Source of the DNA: an uncultured Microbacteriaceae bacterium
Lineage (GTDB): Bacteria > Actinomycetota > Actinomycetes > Actinomycetales > Microbacteriaceae
Direction of reading: 5' to 3'
Assembly (NCBI GenBank): GCA_937124545.1
Contig: CAKZKU010000155.1
Span: 22,159 to 86,158 of the forward strand
Length of the DNA: 64,000 nt
The position numbers and the translations under genes are program-made. This document shows positions 28,081-37,125 of the stretch, piece by piece. A model generated the notes under the pieces. The model saw nothing but the letters and a program-made list of their open reading frames with translations, did no database searches and was not told the origin of the DNA. Position 1 is the first letter of the stretch, and every line of letters begins with the position of its first letter.

Positions 28081-30495
28081 TTAGGCCACACTGCTCATGG
28101 CGACAACACCGCGGAAGACTCGCGCTCGAGCATCGAGTGCGGCCTCGTGGATGGGGCCAACCCCCACAGTGATGATCTGGTCCAAAACATCGATGATTTG
28201 CTTGCACCAGCGCACAAAGTCCCCCGCCTGAACATCGTGGCCATCGAGAACGGATTCCAGCCGCCGCCCGGATGCCCAGCGATACACCGCAAGCGAGAGG
28301 TGCGCGGCAAGGTCGCTGGAGCCCGCCACCTGGTGCTCGGCTTCGATGCGCCGCAACTTCTCGTGCAGCGAGATTGTGGCCCGCAATGCGTTGGGGAATT
28401 CTCCGCCGGGCATGTCGTGCGGGTGCAGAGGGGCATCATCTCGGCGCGGCTCGTACACAACGGCAGCCACCATTGCCGCCAGGGAGGGCGCGTCGAGGTC
28501 ATTCCACACCTGGCGCCTCAAACATTCGGCAACCAAGAGGTCACGCTCTCCATAGATCCGGCGCAGCGTTTCGCCATGAATCGTGGGTTCCGCCTCGTCA
28601 CCCTCGCCGCGCAGGTAGCCGGCGTCGTGCAAAACCGCCATAACTCGTTCGAAAACGACCGGGATGGCGCCGGTGCGCTTGCGAATCTGTCGGCGGACTT
28701 TGTCGGTCTCCCTCTCGAGCTTCCACCAACGATTCGCCCACCGTGCGTGAGATTCGCGATCATCACACCGGTGGCACGGGTGTGTTTTCATCACCGTCCT
28801 CAGCTGCTCAAGCTCTTCCGCTCGGGCGTCTTGGTGTCGCCGACCGCGGGAGCGTTGCCCTCCTTCACGCTCTTTGTCACTCAATTCCCTCCGCAACGCC
28901 GCATAGTCCTCGAAGTCTCCAAGATGGCATTGAAAAGCCTTCTTGTAGCCCTCCAGAGATTCCTCGTTTTTTCGTACACTCCGGGCGAGTTCAACGACGT
29001 GTCGGTCGGCCTGAAATTGCGCGAACGATGATTCGAGGATGCTCCGGGTGCGCTCGACCCCGAACATGGCGATCAGGTTTACCGCCATGTTGTACGTCGG
29101 AGCAAAACTTGATTTCAACGGGTAGGAACGTCGGGAAGCCAGTGCGGCAACAGCCTCCGGGATAATTCCTGGCTGCCAAATCACCACAGAGTGACCTTCA
29201 TGATCAATACCGCGCCGGCCGGCCCGGCCAGTGAGTTGGGTGTACTCCCCCGCCGTGATCGGCACCCGTGATTCCCCGTTGAACTTGTCGAGCTTCTCCA
29301 ACACAACCGTTCGCGCCGGCATATTTATGCCAAGCGCCAGCGTCTCGGTAGCAAACACCACTTTCAGGAGTTTTCGTCGAAACAACTCCTCCACAACCTC
29401 TTTGAACATTGGCAACATGCCCGCGTGATGGGCCGCCACGCCGCGCAGCAGCCCATCCACCCACTCGTGGTAGCCCAACACGGCACGGTCGTCATCGTCG
29501 AGCCGGTCGCAACGCTCCTCCACCAAATCAAGGATGTCCTCGCGCTCGTGCTCTTCGGTGAGGCTGACCCCGCGCCGGAGCACTTGGTCAACCGCTTGGT
29601 CACAGCCTTTTCGGGAAAAGATGAAAAAAATCGCGGGGAGAAGGTGTTCATCGCCCAATTGCTCGACGACATCGGAGCGATAAACCTTGTGGCGTTTATC
29701 CTCGTAGCGTTGGTAACGCGGGGCACCGCGTCCACGGGTGCGGTGCCCACTCCCACGACCGAGCATCTGTGCGGTTTGCACCACTTCGGGGTTCACTGCG
29801 GTATCTCCGTTGGAAGAGGCAAAGAGCGGCAGGAACTTATGCGAGAACATCATGTGCTGGTGAAGCGGAACCGGTCGTTCTTCGCTCACGATGACATCGG
29901 TATGGCCGCGGACCGTGTGCAACCAATCTCCAAACTCTTCCGCGTTGGAGACCGTCGCGCTCAGCGAAATAACTTGGACACTGGAGGGTAAGTGGATGAT
30001 GACTTCTTCCCAGACGGCGCCGCGGAAACGGTCCGCAAGGTAGTGCACTTCATCCATCACCACGTAGCTCAGGTTTTCCAAAAGCTCACTGTCGGCGTAC
30101 AGCATGTTTCGTAGGACTTCTGTGGTCATGATGACCACCTGTGCTCGAGCATTGATGCTCGTGTCGCCGGTGAGCAGGCCGACCCGGTCTGCACCGTAGG
30201 TGTTGACAAGTTCCTGAAACTTTTGGTTTGACAGAGCCTTCATCGGCGTCGTGTAAAAAACTTTCACATCCGGCTGGGCCATCGCGACGTGAATGGCAAA
30301 TTCGGCGACGATAGTTTTCCCAGCTCCTGTGGGTGCCGCAACCAGGACTCCCCGTCCGGCTTCGACCGATTCACAGGCTTGAATTTGGAAGGGGTCTAAG
30401 TCGAAAGCTTGAATCTCTCGGAACTTCGTAAGAAGGGGGTTTTTGGTTCGGGCTCGGGCGGTCTGATACCGCTCAGCCGGGGATACGTCGGTCAC
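28081..30495 (-). CDS. helY: HelY, Ski2/Mtr4-like DEVH-box helicase
   Basis: ATP-dependent helicase, presumably RNA-directed, in the family of yeast Mtr4/Ski2 and mycobacterial HelY. It has 804 residues. Motif I APTGAGKT near 54-61, DEVH near 148, SATVSN near 180 and QLTGRAGRRGID near 420 (motif VI) define two RecA domains. The C-terminal part holds arch-like and DSHCT-type helical regions. Its ATG overlaps the tatC stop; this tatA-tatC-helY order is conserved in actinobacteria. The physiological substrate is not known from sequence. Confidence 0.94.
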   Translation of the reverse strand: MTDVSPAERYQTARARTKNPLLTKFREIQAFDLDPFQIQACESVEAGRGVLVAAPTGAGKTIVAEFAIHVAMAQPDVKVFYTTPMKALSNQKFQELVNTYGADRVGLLTGDTSINARAQVVIMTTEVLRNMLYADSELLENLSYVVMDEVHYLADRFRGAVWEEVIIHLPSSVQVISLSATVSNAEEFGDWLHTVRGHTDVIVSEERPVPLHQHMMFSHKFLPLFASSNGDTAVNPEVVQTAQMLGRGSGHRTRGRGAPRYQRYEDKRHKVYRSDVVEQLGDEHLLPAIFFIFSRKGCDQAVDQVLRRGVSLTEEHEREDILDLVEERCDRLDDDDRAVLGYHEWVDGLLRGVAAHHAGMLPMFKEVVEELFRRKLLKVVFATETLALGINMPARTVVLEKLDKFNGESRVPITAGEYTQLTGRAGRRGIDHEGHSVVIWQPGIIPEAVAALASRRSYPLKSSFAPTYNMAVNLIAMFGVERTRSILESSFAQFQADRHVVELARSVRKNEESLEGYKKAFQCHLGDFEDYAALRRELSDKEREGGQRSRGRRHQDARAEELEQLRTVMKTHPCHRCDDRESHARWANRWWKLERETDKVRRQIRKRTGAIPVVFERVMAVLHDAGYLRGEGDEAEPTIHGETLRRIYGERDLLVAECLRRQVWNDLDAPSLAAMVAAVVYEPRRDDAPLHPHDMPGGEFPNALRATISLHEKLRRIEAEHQVAGSSDLAAHLSLAVYRWASGRRLESVLDGHDVQAGDFVRWCKQIIDVLDQIITVGVGPIHEAALDARARVFRGVVAMSSVA

Positions 30496-31289
30496 GACGT
30501 CGACGCAGGATTCTGTGCGGCCCAGGACCGAGCTTTAGCTGCGACGCGGCGATCGTGCAGCCAGGCAATCCCCGCGGCCACAAAGTACAGCCCGACCATG
30601 GGGATGGCGAGAATGATCATGGACACCACGTCGGCCGCGGGTGTAGCGAGAGCCGTGAAGAGCGCGATGATGACAATCGCCCACCGCCAACCCTTGATGA
30701 TGGATTGTGCGCTGAGGACCCCGATGAAATTCAGTAGAACCAGGAATACGGGGAGGACAAAACCCACTCCGATCGCAAGGACAAATTTCAGCGAAAAGTC
30801 TAGATAAACCTTGGCGGTCAGCAGGGTCGCACTGTCTTCGGGCGCAAAGCTCGTGAGCAGTGTGACGACGTTGGGCATAATCCACCAGCCCATCGCCACC
30901 CCGGAAAAAAACAAAGGGATGGACGCTGCCAGAAAACCGAGTGCGTAACGCTTTTCTTGGCGCAGTAGGGCCGGGACAAAAAACGCCCACACCTGATAGA
31001 GCCAGATGGGGGCGGACATCACAATTCCCAACACCAGGGCGATGGCAATCTTGGTGTCGAAGGCCTCGGTGACCGAGGTGTAGTTGATTTCCGCGTTTCG
31101 GTTGCGCTCTTGGGCGATTTCCAGCACAGGGTTGCTCAACTGCGCCCACACGATATCGGCAAGAAACCAACCGCCGACGGCAGCTAACAGAATAGAAATA
31201 CCGATAATGCCCAGACGCCGTCGAAGCTCAACGAGGTGCTGCCCGAGGGACATTCGCCCCTCCGGGGAGCGATGGCGACGCTCCGCCAC
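30492..31289 (-). CDS. tatC: TatC, twin-arginine translocase core
   Basis: Receptor and core of the Tat exporter for folded proteins. It has 265 residues and six membrane helices. The N-terminal MSLGQHLVELRRR (13-25) and WAFFVPALLRQEKRYA near 105 are family signatures. It starts 2 bases after tatA and overlaps helY by 4. No tatB gene is nearby. Confidence 0.96.
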   Translation of the reverse strand: MAERRHRSPEGRMSLGQHLVELRRRLGIIGISILLAAVGGWFLADIVWAQLSNPVLEIAQERNRNAEINYTSVTEAFDTKIAIALVLGIVMSAPIWLYQVWAFFVPALLRQEKRYALGFLAASIPLFFSGVAMGWWIMPNVVTLLTSFAPEDSATLLTAKVYLDFSLKFVLAIGVGFVLPVFLVLLNFIGVLSAQSIIKGWRWAIVIIALFTALATPAADVVSMIILAIPMVGLYFVAAGIAWLHDRRVAAKARSWAAQNPASTS

Positions 31290-31291
31290 AA

Positions 31292-31495
31292 CTACTTCTT
31301 AGAAGATTCAGAACCTTCGGAGCTTGCGGGACTGTCCGACTCCCCTGAATCAGATCCGGGACGCACTTCGCTCTTGAAGATTTTGAGAGACTGCCCCAGG
31401 CTTTTCGCGAGGCCTGGCAACTTGGGTGCACCAAACAACAGCAAGACAACGACAATGAGGACGAGACCCGTCCAGCCGCCAAGATTTCCCGACAC
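31292..31495 (-). CDS. tatA: TatA, twin-arginine translocase pore component
   Basis: Small single-span protein that oligomerises to form the Tat pore. About 67 residues: an N-terminal hydrophobic helix (LVLIVVVLLLF), the hinge FGAPKLPGLAKSLGQSLKIFK forming the amphipathic helix, and an acidic Ser/Glu tail. The frame is open for 34 more codons upstream; GTG 31495 is chosen because the helix then sits at the N-terminus and AAAGGG lies 6 bases upstream. Confidence 0.94.
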   Translation of the reverse strand: MSGNLGGWTGLVLIVVVLLLFGAPKLPGLAKSLGQSLKIFKSEVRPGSDSGESDSPASSEGSESSKK

Positions 31496-31544
31496 GGTAT
31501 GCCCTTTCGTCGTGGTTTCCCCACTGTACCAGGGGGCCAGGCGT

Positions 31545-32525
31545 TTATTCCTGGTAGGCGGCCAGTGCTTTTTCCGCAAAACTGTGGACCGCACCAACCG
31601 CAGACGGTGGGCCCATCACCGTGACCAAGCCGGGGAAGCTCGCCACAAAGCGCGTCAGCGAACCGTAGTGAGCAAACGGCACCTCGAGAGTCATCGTGTC
31701 TTGCCCGGATGGTGCCCTAAAGCCCCGCGGCAAATAGTCGGCAATCAGCGGGAGAGCCTCGCTCGCACATTCCAGCGTCACGATCACGTCATCGGCACTT
31801 GGCTCAAAAAGATTCTCGGTGAAAGAGGTTGAAACGTCGTCATGGATTTCTTGCGCAGTGGGCCCCACAGTGACGTTGTCCATGTGATCCACGCGAAAGG
31901 TTCGCAGTGCCATCCGGGTATGGCAATAGGCGCGGACGTACCACAGGCTGTCTCTCGATTCGAGCCGGAGAGGATCAATCCGTCGCTCCGCGGACTCTCC
32001 ACGCTTGTTGTGATACGTCATGGTCACCGACAGGGAACGGTCAATGGCCTCACCGAGTGCTTCCAGTCTTTTCTCCGCAGCGGCATTGACCACGCGGAGT
32101 CGATCGTTGGCGCCGGGAGCGCTTCCGGCTCGCAACTTGTCGGTCAGCTGCTGCACGTCGGTTCGGCCGGCGTAGGCGGGGTGAACCGCCAAATACTGCA
32201 ATCCAGCAATGAGAGCGGACGCCTCTTTGGCGGAAAACTGGGGTTTGTGATCGAGCGCCACGGTGTTCCAGAAAGTGATTCGACCCTCAGACTCAAACAG
32301 GTCCCAATCGATGTCAAACAAATCCAGGTGCGAGTATGCACGGCTGTCCCCGGGAACACCGGCACAGGCGATGAGCTCCACAGCGCGCACAATGTCGGCC
32401 TCGGCGCGCTGAAAATGTGCGGCTGCTTCCGAGACCGACACCTCTGTTCGGTCGAGGACATAGGGGACCAGAGACAGCAACAACATCAGGTTGTCGCTGG
32501 CCGGCGTGAGTCCCTTAGCGGCCAT
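31545..32525 (-). CDS. pafC: PafC, WYL-domain transcription factor subunit
   Basis: Partner of PafB; in mycobacteria the heterodimer activates DNA repair genes independently of LexA. About 326 residues: an N-terminal winged HTH (PASDNLMLLLSLVPYVLDR), a central WYL domain (ERRIDPLRLESRDSLWYVRAYCH, with W-Y near 200) and a C-terminal WCX-type region. ATG 32525 overlaps the pafB end by 11 bases; upstream in-frame codons are less likely. Directly followed by tatA, the usual order. The proteasome genes after which Paf proteins were named are not here. Confidence 0.92.
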   Translation of the reverse strand: MAAKGLTPASDNLMLLLSLVPYVLDRTEVSVSEAAAHFQRAEADIVRAVELIACAGVPGDSRAYSHLDLFDIDWDLFESEGRITFWNTVALDHKPQFSAKEASALIAGLQYLAVHPAYAGRTDVQQLTDKLRAGSAPGANDRLRVVNAAAEKRLEALGEAIDRSLSVTMTYHNKRGESAERRIDPLRLESRDSLWYVRAYCHTRMALRTFRVDHMDNVTVGPTAQEIHDDVSTSFTENLFEPSADDVIVTLECASEALPLIADYLPRGFRAPSGQDTMTLEVPFAHYGSLTRFVASFPGLVTVMGPPSAVGAVHSFAEKALAAYQE

Positions 32526-33504
32526 GACGACCCACCAGTTCGGCCAGGTTGCAAGTGACTCTCTCGCGAAGCTCTGGCGGGCCGTTGACGACAACATCGT
32601 GGCCATACGAGGTGATTTCATCAGCAAAGATTGCCAAATCGGTGTAGTGAACCATCACTTGCGTGCCCTCCACGCTGCTGTCTGGGCGGGCGGCCAGAAC
32701 GCTCCAAGCCTCCGAGTGGGGAGTGATGGTGAGATCTGCCCGCTGACGCGAATAGACGTCCTGGAGGGCTCCCACCGCCTCTTCGGTGACACGATCGGGC
32801 GCTGGCGTTACCTCTACGTTGGAGAAGGACACCGAGGAGACAATGCGACGCAAAAGAAATGTCTTTGCCTGGGAGCTGGCTGGTTCGTAGGCGTACACAT
32901 GCCACCGACCCTCATGACTGACCAGCGCCCACGGTGAGACACTGCGTTTGGTCGCCTGGGACTCCCCCGGTTTCAGGTAACTAAAGCTAATCGCGCGCCC
33001 TTCGTCGATGGCGTCGCGAATTTTTTGAAGTGCGGGGTCCCGGGTAGAAATCACCGGCGCCGACACCATCAAGGATTCCGACACACTGACCCCAAAACTG
33101 GCGAGCTTCATTTGGGCCACTCGCGATTCCACCGAGAGGGTTCCCTCGCGCCAGAGTGCCGCCGAGAGGTTGAGGAGGGCAACGTCAGTCGGGGAAAACT
33201 CGACGCCGTCGGGTAAATCGTAGGAACCCTTCGGGATCCGATACGTGGTGAAACGGTTGTTCACATCCTCGGAGGCGGGGATGGATACTTCCAGGGGGAT
33301 TCCCAGCTCCCGGAGCGCATCTTTATCCCGCTCGAAGCGACGGTTAAGCGAATCTTCGCTGGTTTCTGACCGATCGGAGTCCGCATAGCCGCGCACGCTG
33401 CCAAGGATTTGATCTTTGGTGAGCCCGTAGGAGCTCGACATCAGGGCAAGAATGAGATGAAAAAGCCGATCCTCGGGTTGAATCGACGGGCTTTTCTCGC
33501 TCAC
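32515..33504 (-). CDS. pafB: PafB, WYL-domain transcription factor subunit
   Basis: PafC partner of 329 residues. N-terminal HTH region (SSYGLTKDQILGSVRGY, then RRFERDKDALRELGI typical of the family), central WYL domain (RSVSPWALVSHEGRWHVYAYEP near 200) and a C-terminal WCX-like domain. The GTG start lies 6 bases from a TAGGAT -10 (33511-33516), which suggests a leaderless pafB mRNA and an operon reaching to lnt. PafBC senses DNA damage through its WYL domains in mycobacteria; that role here is inferred from family membership. Confidence 0.93.
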   Translation of the reverse strand: MSEKSPSIQPEDRLFHLILALMSSSYGLTKDQILGSVRGYADSDRSETSEDSLNRRFERDKDALRELGIPLEVSIPASEDVNNRFTTYRIPKGSYDLPDGVEFSPTDVALLNLSAALWREGTLSVESRVAQMKLASFGVSVSESLMVSAPVISTRDPALQKIRDAIDEGRAISFSYLKPGESQATKRSVSPWALVSHEGRWHVYAYEPASSQAKTFLLRRIVSSVSFSNVEVTPAPDRVTEEAVGALQDVYSRQRADLTITPHSEAWSVLAARPDSSVEGTQVMVHYTDLAIFADEITSYGHDVVVNGPPELRERVTCNLAELVGRHGR

Positions 33505-33510
33505 GTCGCC

Positions 33511-33516
33511 ATCCTA
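33511..33516 (-). promoter_or_regulatory. Leaderless promoter -10 of the pafB operon
   Basis: TAGGAT on the minus strand, 6 bases before the pafB GTG, in the 34-base gap after the FKBP gene. It indicates that pafB-pafC-tatA-tatC-helY-lnt can be transcribed separately from FKBP. Confidence 0.5.
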
Positions 33517-33538
33517 GAGCGCGAGAGGGGCGAAACCG

Positions 33539-34531
33539 CTAGTTATTCACGCCCAGGATGTCGAGGACGTACACCAGCGTTGCTTCGCTGGGGACACCTG
33601 GCGGGGTTGATCCCTCGGGATAACCCAGGCTTGGCGGAATAGACACCAGCACCTGTGAGCCCACCGGGAGACCCACCAACGCTGTGGCAAGGCCGGGTAT
33701 GACACCAACCCCGTCTGCAGCACTCGTGAGATCGGTGGCCACAAGTGACAGCGGCACACCCTGGTCAAACGAGGAAATGAAGACGCTGCGGGTTTCCCAC
33801 ACGAAGCCCGTCAGGTGGGCGGTGACAAAGCCGCCCTCGGCAATAGTTTCACCCTCGCCCTGTTTGAGCACGGAGACCCGCAATTCCTCCGGAATGGGAG
33901 CGTTGGGGAAGGTCAACCCGTGGTGACCACTCGGCGCCTGCGAGAGAGTGGGAAGCCCGGATTGTGGAAGCCTCGCATCACCGGTCGCGCTGCCCGGATA
34001 CGTGTCGCGAACATCCACCACGACGGCGATGGTTGAATCGAGCTGCAGGTAATCATCCTCACCAATCGGTCCGAACACGTCGCCTACCGTGGACGTGACA
34101 ACGACCGTGGCCCCCGGTTTTTGGCATTCGAGTACTTCGCCGAAGAACTCGGGAACAATACCCGCTACAGGTCGACGAACCGGGTTGCCCTCCTGATAGC
34201 TCGACGCCGTGAGGAAAGCCTCATCGGACCCAACAAAGACAGAAACATCAAAATCAACAAAACCGCCCGCTTGCGCTGGCTGACCGCTACCTTCGGTCAG
34301 AACCGTGAGTTGTCGACCGTCGGTGACTAAAGGTGTGGGGAAACTGACGTCCGGGACGCCGTTACCTTCGCCCGACACGGAGACGAGATTCGAAGTGGTT
34401 CCCGAGCTGAGCGGCAGTGCGCACTCTTCCCCGGCGTTAACAGCGGAGACCGCAACGATGCCTACTCCCCCGCCGACCAGCGCAACGGCTGAGGCGAGAC
34501 CGAGAAGACGAGGCAGAGTGAAAAGAGGCAT
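33539..34531 (-). CDS. FKBP-type peptidyl-prolyl cis-trans isomerase, exported
   Basis: 330 residues. The N-terminus is hydrophobic (about 7-32, with GLASAVALVGGGVGIVAV) and is either a signal peptide or an anchor, so the protein acts outside the membrane. Two FKBP-like domains follow; the second (about 215-328) has the clear signature VIPGLATALVGLPVGSQVLV and IPPSLGYPEG near the C-terminus, while the first is divergent. It probably assists folding of secreted proteins. A TAGAAT -10 six bases before the ATG predicts a leaderless mRNA. In relatives this gene lies beside pafA. Confidence 0.88.
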   Translation of the reverse strand: MPLFTLPRLLGLASAVALVGGGVGIVAVSAVNAGEECALPLSSGTTSNLVSVSGEGNGVPDVSFPTPLVTDGRQLTVLTEGSGQPAQAGGFVDFDVSVFVGSDEAFLTASSYQEGNPVRRPVAGIVPEFFGEVLECQKPGATVVVTSTVGDVFGPIGEDDYLQLDSTIAVVVDVRDTYPGSATGDARLPQSGLPTLSQAPSGHHGLTFPNAPIPEELRVSVLKQGEGETIAEGGFVTAHLTGFVWETRSVFISSFDQGVPLSLVATDLTSAADGVGVIPGLATALVGLPVGSQVLVSIPPSLGYPEGSTPPGVPSEATLVYVLDILGVNN

Positions 34532-34537
34532 GTGCCA

Positions 34538-34543
34538 ATTCTA
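34538..34543 (-). promoter_or_regulatory. Leaderless promoter -10 of the FKBP gene
   Basis: TAGAAT on the minus strand, 6 bases before ATG 34531. It overlaps the stop codon of trmI (34541-34543), so the promoter is squeezed into the junction. Confidence 0.5.
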
Positions 34544-35527
34544 CGGGAGGTCGGTTGAGGAGGCTTTGCGAGACCGGTCTGCCCGAGCTTGCGCTTGCCG
34601 AACAGTTTGTCGGATCTTTTTGTCGCTGCCGTGACGCTGCCCGGTTGCCCCGGGAGTCCACTGTTCGATGTCCTCATCCGAGTACTCCGGCTTCGCTTGA
34701 CGCCTCTTTGTTTCGGGCAACACGGCGCCGGGGGCAAGAAGCCTCGCGGTCATGACAAACCCGGTGTGGCCAATCATGCGGTGCTCGGGCCTGACCGCCA
34801 AGCCCTCCACGTGCCAGGGGCGAATGAGAACTTCCTCTGCCTGGGGCTCGGTATATCGACCGGACACCCGGAAGGCTTCCACAACCCGTGAGAGTTGGGT
34901 GACGGTAGCCACATAGACCGTCACAACTCCCCCGGGAATCAGTGCGTGGGACACGGCGTCAACACATTCCCACGGCGCCAACATGTCGAGGACCACCCGA
35001 TCAACGCTGCCCGCTTCGCGCTCGAGAGCGCGCTGCTGAAAATCACCGATGAGGCACTCCCACCGAGCCGGTGATTCGCCCAAGAAGGTCGCCACATTGG
35101 CCGCGGCGATTTCGGCGAACTCTTCGCGCCGCTCGATGGAAATAAGCTGACCGCTCTCCCCGACCGCCCGCAACAGGGACAAGGTCAAGGAGCCAGAGCC
35201 GACACCCGCCTCCATCACGGTATGCCCGGGCGCCACGTCAGCGATGGCGACGATGTGGGCAGCGTCCTTCGGGTAAATGATCGCGGCACCGCGCGCCATG
35301 GAGAGGACAAAATCGCCGAGTAACGGGCGAAGTGCCAGGTAGGCCACTCCCGCATCGCTGGTGACAACGGAGCCCTCCGGGGATCCGATTAGGTCATCGT
35401 GGGCGATCACCCCTTTGTGCGTGTGAAACTGTCCCCCGGTTTCCAGAGTGATGGTGTGGAGCGTGCTTTTCGGGCCCCGAAGCTGGACGTGATCACCCTC
35501 GACGAAGTCACCTCGTGCCGGGTTCAT
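34541..35527 (-). CDS. trmI: tRNA (adenine-58-N1)-methyltransferase
   Basis: SAM-dependent enzyme that makes m1A58 in the T-loop of tRNA; orthologue of the actinobacterial TrmI group. It has 328 residues. An N-terminal beta domain is followed by the SAM-binding motif VMEAGVGSGSLTLSLLRAVG near 105-124 and DRVVLDMLAPWECVDAV near 178. The C-terminal 50 residues are basic and Gln-rich. ATGA overlap with the upstream HAD gene. In most actinobacteria the proteasomal ATPase gene follows; here FKBP follows after 9 bases. Confidence 0.94.
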   Translation of the reverse strand: MNPARGDFVEGDHVQLRGPKSTLHTITLETGGQFHTHKGVIAHDDLIGSPEGSVVTSDAGVAYLALRPLLGDFVLSMARGAAIIYPKDAAHIVAIADVAPGHTVMEAGVGSGSLTLSLLRAVGESGQLISIERREEFAEIAAANVATFLGESPARWECLIGDFQQRALEREAGSVDRVVLDMLAPWECVDAVSHALIPGGVVTVYVATVTQLSRVVEAFRVSGRYTEPQAEEVLIRPWHVEGLAVRPEHRMIGHTGFVMTARLLAPGAVLPETKRRQAKPEYSDEDIEQWTPGATGQRHGSDKKIRQTVRQAQARADRSRKASSTDLP

Positions 35528-36207
35528 GCTGCGCTCCGGTGTCGGCCAAAAGCTTCGCGAAGATCATTAAGGCCGGTTCCCGCCATTGATTCCCATTGTT
35601 CGTGGGTGGATCCCTGCGGAATTTCAACGTGGAGGGGAATTCCAATCGTGATGGAACCGGCCGAAAACGCGCTCGCTGCACCGTAACTCGAATCCTCGAA
35701 CGACAGAGTGTCGGAGATATCGACTCCAATGGCAGCAGCCCCCGCTAAATAAGCTTCGGGGTCCGGTTTGGGTCGTTCCACGTCGTCGGCAGAAATGATT
35801 GCGCTAAAAACCTTCTGGCCCAGTTCGCGATCGAGTGCAGCCGAGACCGCTCGAGCATTAAGGCCGATTGACATCGTGACAAGAGCCATCGGCAGGCCGG
35901 CTTGGAGTATCTCCGCCATGAGCTCACGCGCGCCTGGGCGCCACGGGACAGACTCGGAAATCTGTTCGCGAACGCGTGCCGAAAGCTTGTCGATGATGAC
36001 CTCGTGCTCGAGCTCAACACCCGCCGAGATCAGCAGACTTGCCGAGTTCCACAACCCCGAGCCCACGAGGGCATAGGCCTGCTGTTCTCCCCAGGTTCCC
36101 CCGAAGCTTTCCACCAGTTCTCGCTCGGCCCGCATCCAGTACGGCTCGGAATCGATGATGGTGCCATCCATGTCGAAAAGAACGCCGCGTAGCTGAGAGG
36201 AGGTCAC
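35524..36207 (-). CDS. HAD-superfamily phosphatase
   Basis: 227 residues of the beta-phosphoglucomutase/phosphatase type (HAD subfamily IA). Motif I LFDMDGTIIDSE near 9-20 carries the nucleophilic Asp; LVTMS near 112 is motif II; KPDPEAYLAGA near 145 and FEDSSYG near 168 are motifs III and IV. Substrate cannot be predicted. GTG start with a TAGACT -10 eight bases upstream. Translationally coupled with trmI, a pairing conserved in actinobacteria. Confidence 0.9.
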   Translation of the reverse strand: MTSSQLRGVLFDMDGTIIDSEPYWMRAERELVESFGGTWGEQQAYALVGSGLWNSASLLISAGVELEHEVIIDKLSARVREQISESVPWRPGARELMAEILQAGLPMALVTMSIGLNARAVSAALDRELGQKVFSAIISADDVERPKPDPEAYLAGAAAIGVDISDTLSFEDSSYGAASAFSAGSITIGIPLHVEIPQGSTHEQWESMAGTGLNDLREAFGRHRSAA

Positions 36208-36215
36208 GGGCGGTA

Positions 36216-36221
36216 AGTCTA
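36216..36221 (-). promoter_or_regulatory. Likely leaderless promoter -10 of the HAD-trmI operon
   Basis: TAGACT on the minus strand, 8 bases before GTG 36207. On the opposite strand TAGAGT (36241-36246) is a candidate -10 for the divergent PAC2 gene. Confidence 0.4.
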
Positions 36222-36270
36222 CTAGCGGGGTCGGGAAGAGTAGAGTGTGGCGAAAGAAACTGGAGGCTGC

Positions 36271-37125
36271 ATGACGCGTGTTCCCCTCAGCGACCCCGGC
36301 GCACTGCTGATCGTTGCTTTCGAAGGATGGAACGACGCGGGAGACTCAGCCACCACCGCCGCTCAAATGGTGGTGGATCAGAACGGTCACCAACCGGTCT
36401 TGGACATCGATCCCGAAGAATTTTTTGACTTCCACATCGCCCGGCCTGAAGTGGAGCACGACTCCGATGGTTCGCGGTATCTGGTGTGGCCAACCGTCAC
36501 GCTCTATGCGCCAAGCCACGGAGATGAGGAATCACCCCTGGTGTTGTTGGGGCATGAACCCTCGCGCCTGTGGAAATCCTTTGCCTCACAAATGGTGGAT
36601 CACGCGCTAAGCCGCGGTGTTGAAGCGATTGTCTTCCTCGGCGCCATGCTCGCGGATGTCCCCCACTCGCGACCTGTCAAAGTGACCGCCACCAGCGATG
36701 ACCCGCTGATTCGGGAGCACTTCGATATCGAAAAATCCAGCTACGAGGGCCCCGTGGGAGTGCTCACCGTGCTGTCGTTGGCCGCCCAGGAGGCCGGTAT
36801 ACCCGCGCTGCACCTGTGGGCGCATGTCCCTCACTACGTGCACACCTCTCCCTCACCCAAGGTCACTCTGGCGTTGCTGGAGGAGCTCGAGCAGCGCGTG
36901 GGCATCGTCACGGACCGCGAGGACCTCGAGGGTGAAGCGAGACGCTGGGAAGAGGGCATTGATGCGCTGGCTTCGGATGATGACGATATGAGCGCGTACA
37001 TCGAAAGCCTCGAGAAAACGCGGGACGCTGCAGAAGCACCCGAAGCCAAAGGTGAGGCGATCGCCGAAGAATTTGAGAAGTACCTGCAAAGCAGACCCGA
37101 CCGGCCAGGCTCTAACGAGAGCTAG
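36271..37125 (+). CDS. PAC2-family protein
   Basis: About 284 residues. PAC2 (proteasome assembly chaperone 2) family members occur in archaea and actinobacteria; bacterial function is unknown. Visible features are the family start LLIVAFEGWNDAGDSAT, LVLLGHEPSRLWKSF near 85 and LWAHVPHYVHTSPSPK near 185, with an acidic Glu/Asp-rich C-terminal helix. ATG 36271 is preferred over GTG 36247 because GGAGG ends 4 bases before it and a -10 lies at 36241-36246. Its usual actinobacterial neighbourhood is near the proteasome locus. Confidence 0.88.
   Translation: MTRVPLSDPGALLIVAFEGWNDAGDSATTAAQMVVDQNGHQPVLDIDPEEFFDFHIARPEVEHDSDGSRYLVWPTVTLYAPSHGDEESPLVLLGHEPSRLWKSFASQMVDHALSRGVEAIVFLGAMLADVPHSRPVKVTATSDDPLIREHFDIEKSSYEGPVGVLTVLSLAAQEAGIPALHLWAHVPHYVHTSPSPKVTLALLEELEQRVGIVTDREDLEGEARRWEEGIDALASDDDDMSAYIESLEKTRDAAEAPEAKGEAIAEEFEKYLQSRPDRPGSNES

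Noticed and set aside
27931..29031. 366-codon open frame on + antisense to lnt and helY
   Set aside because: It spans the ends of two well-supported minus-strand genes and has no recognisable motif.
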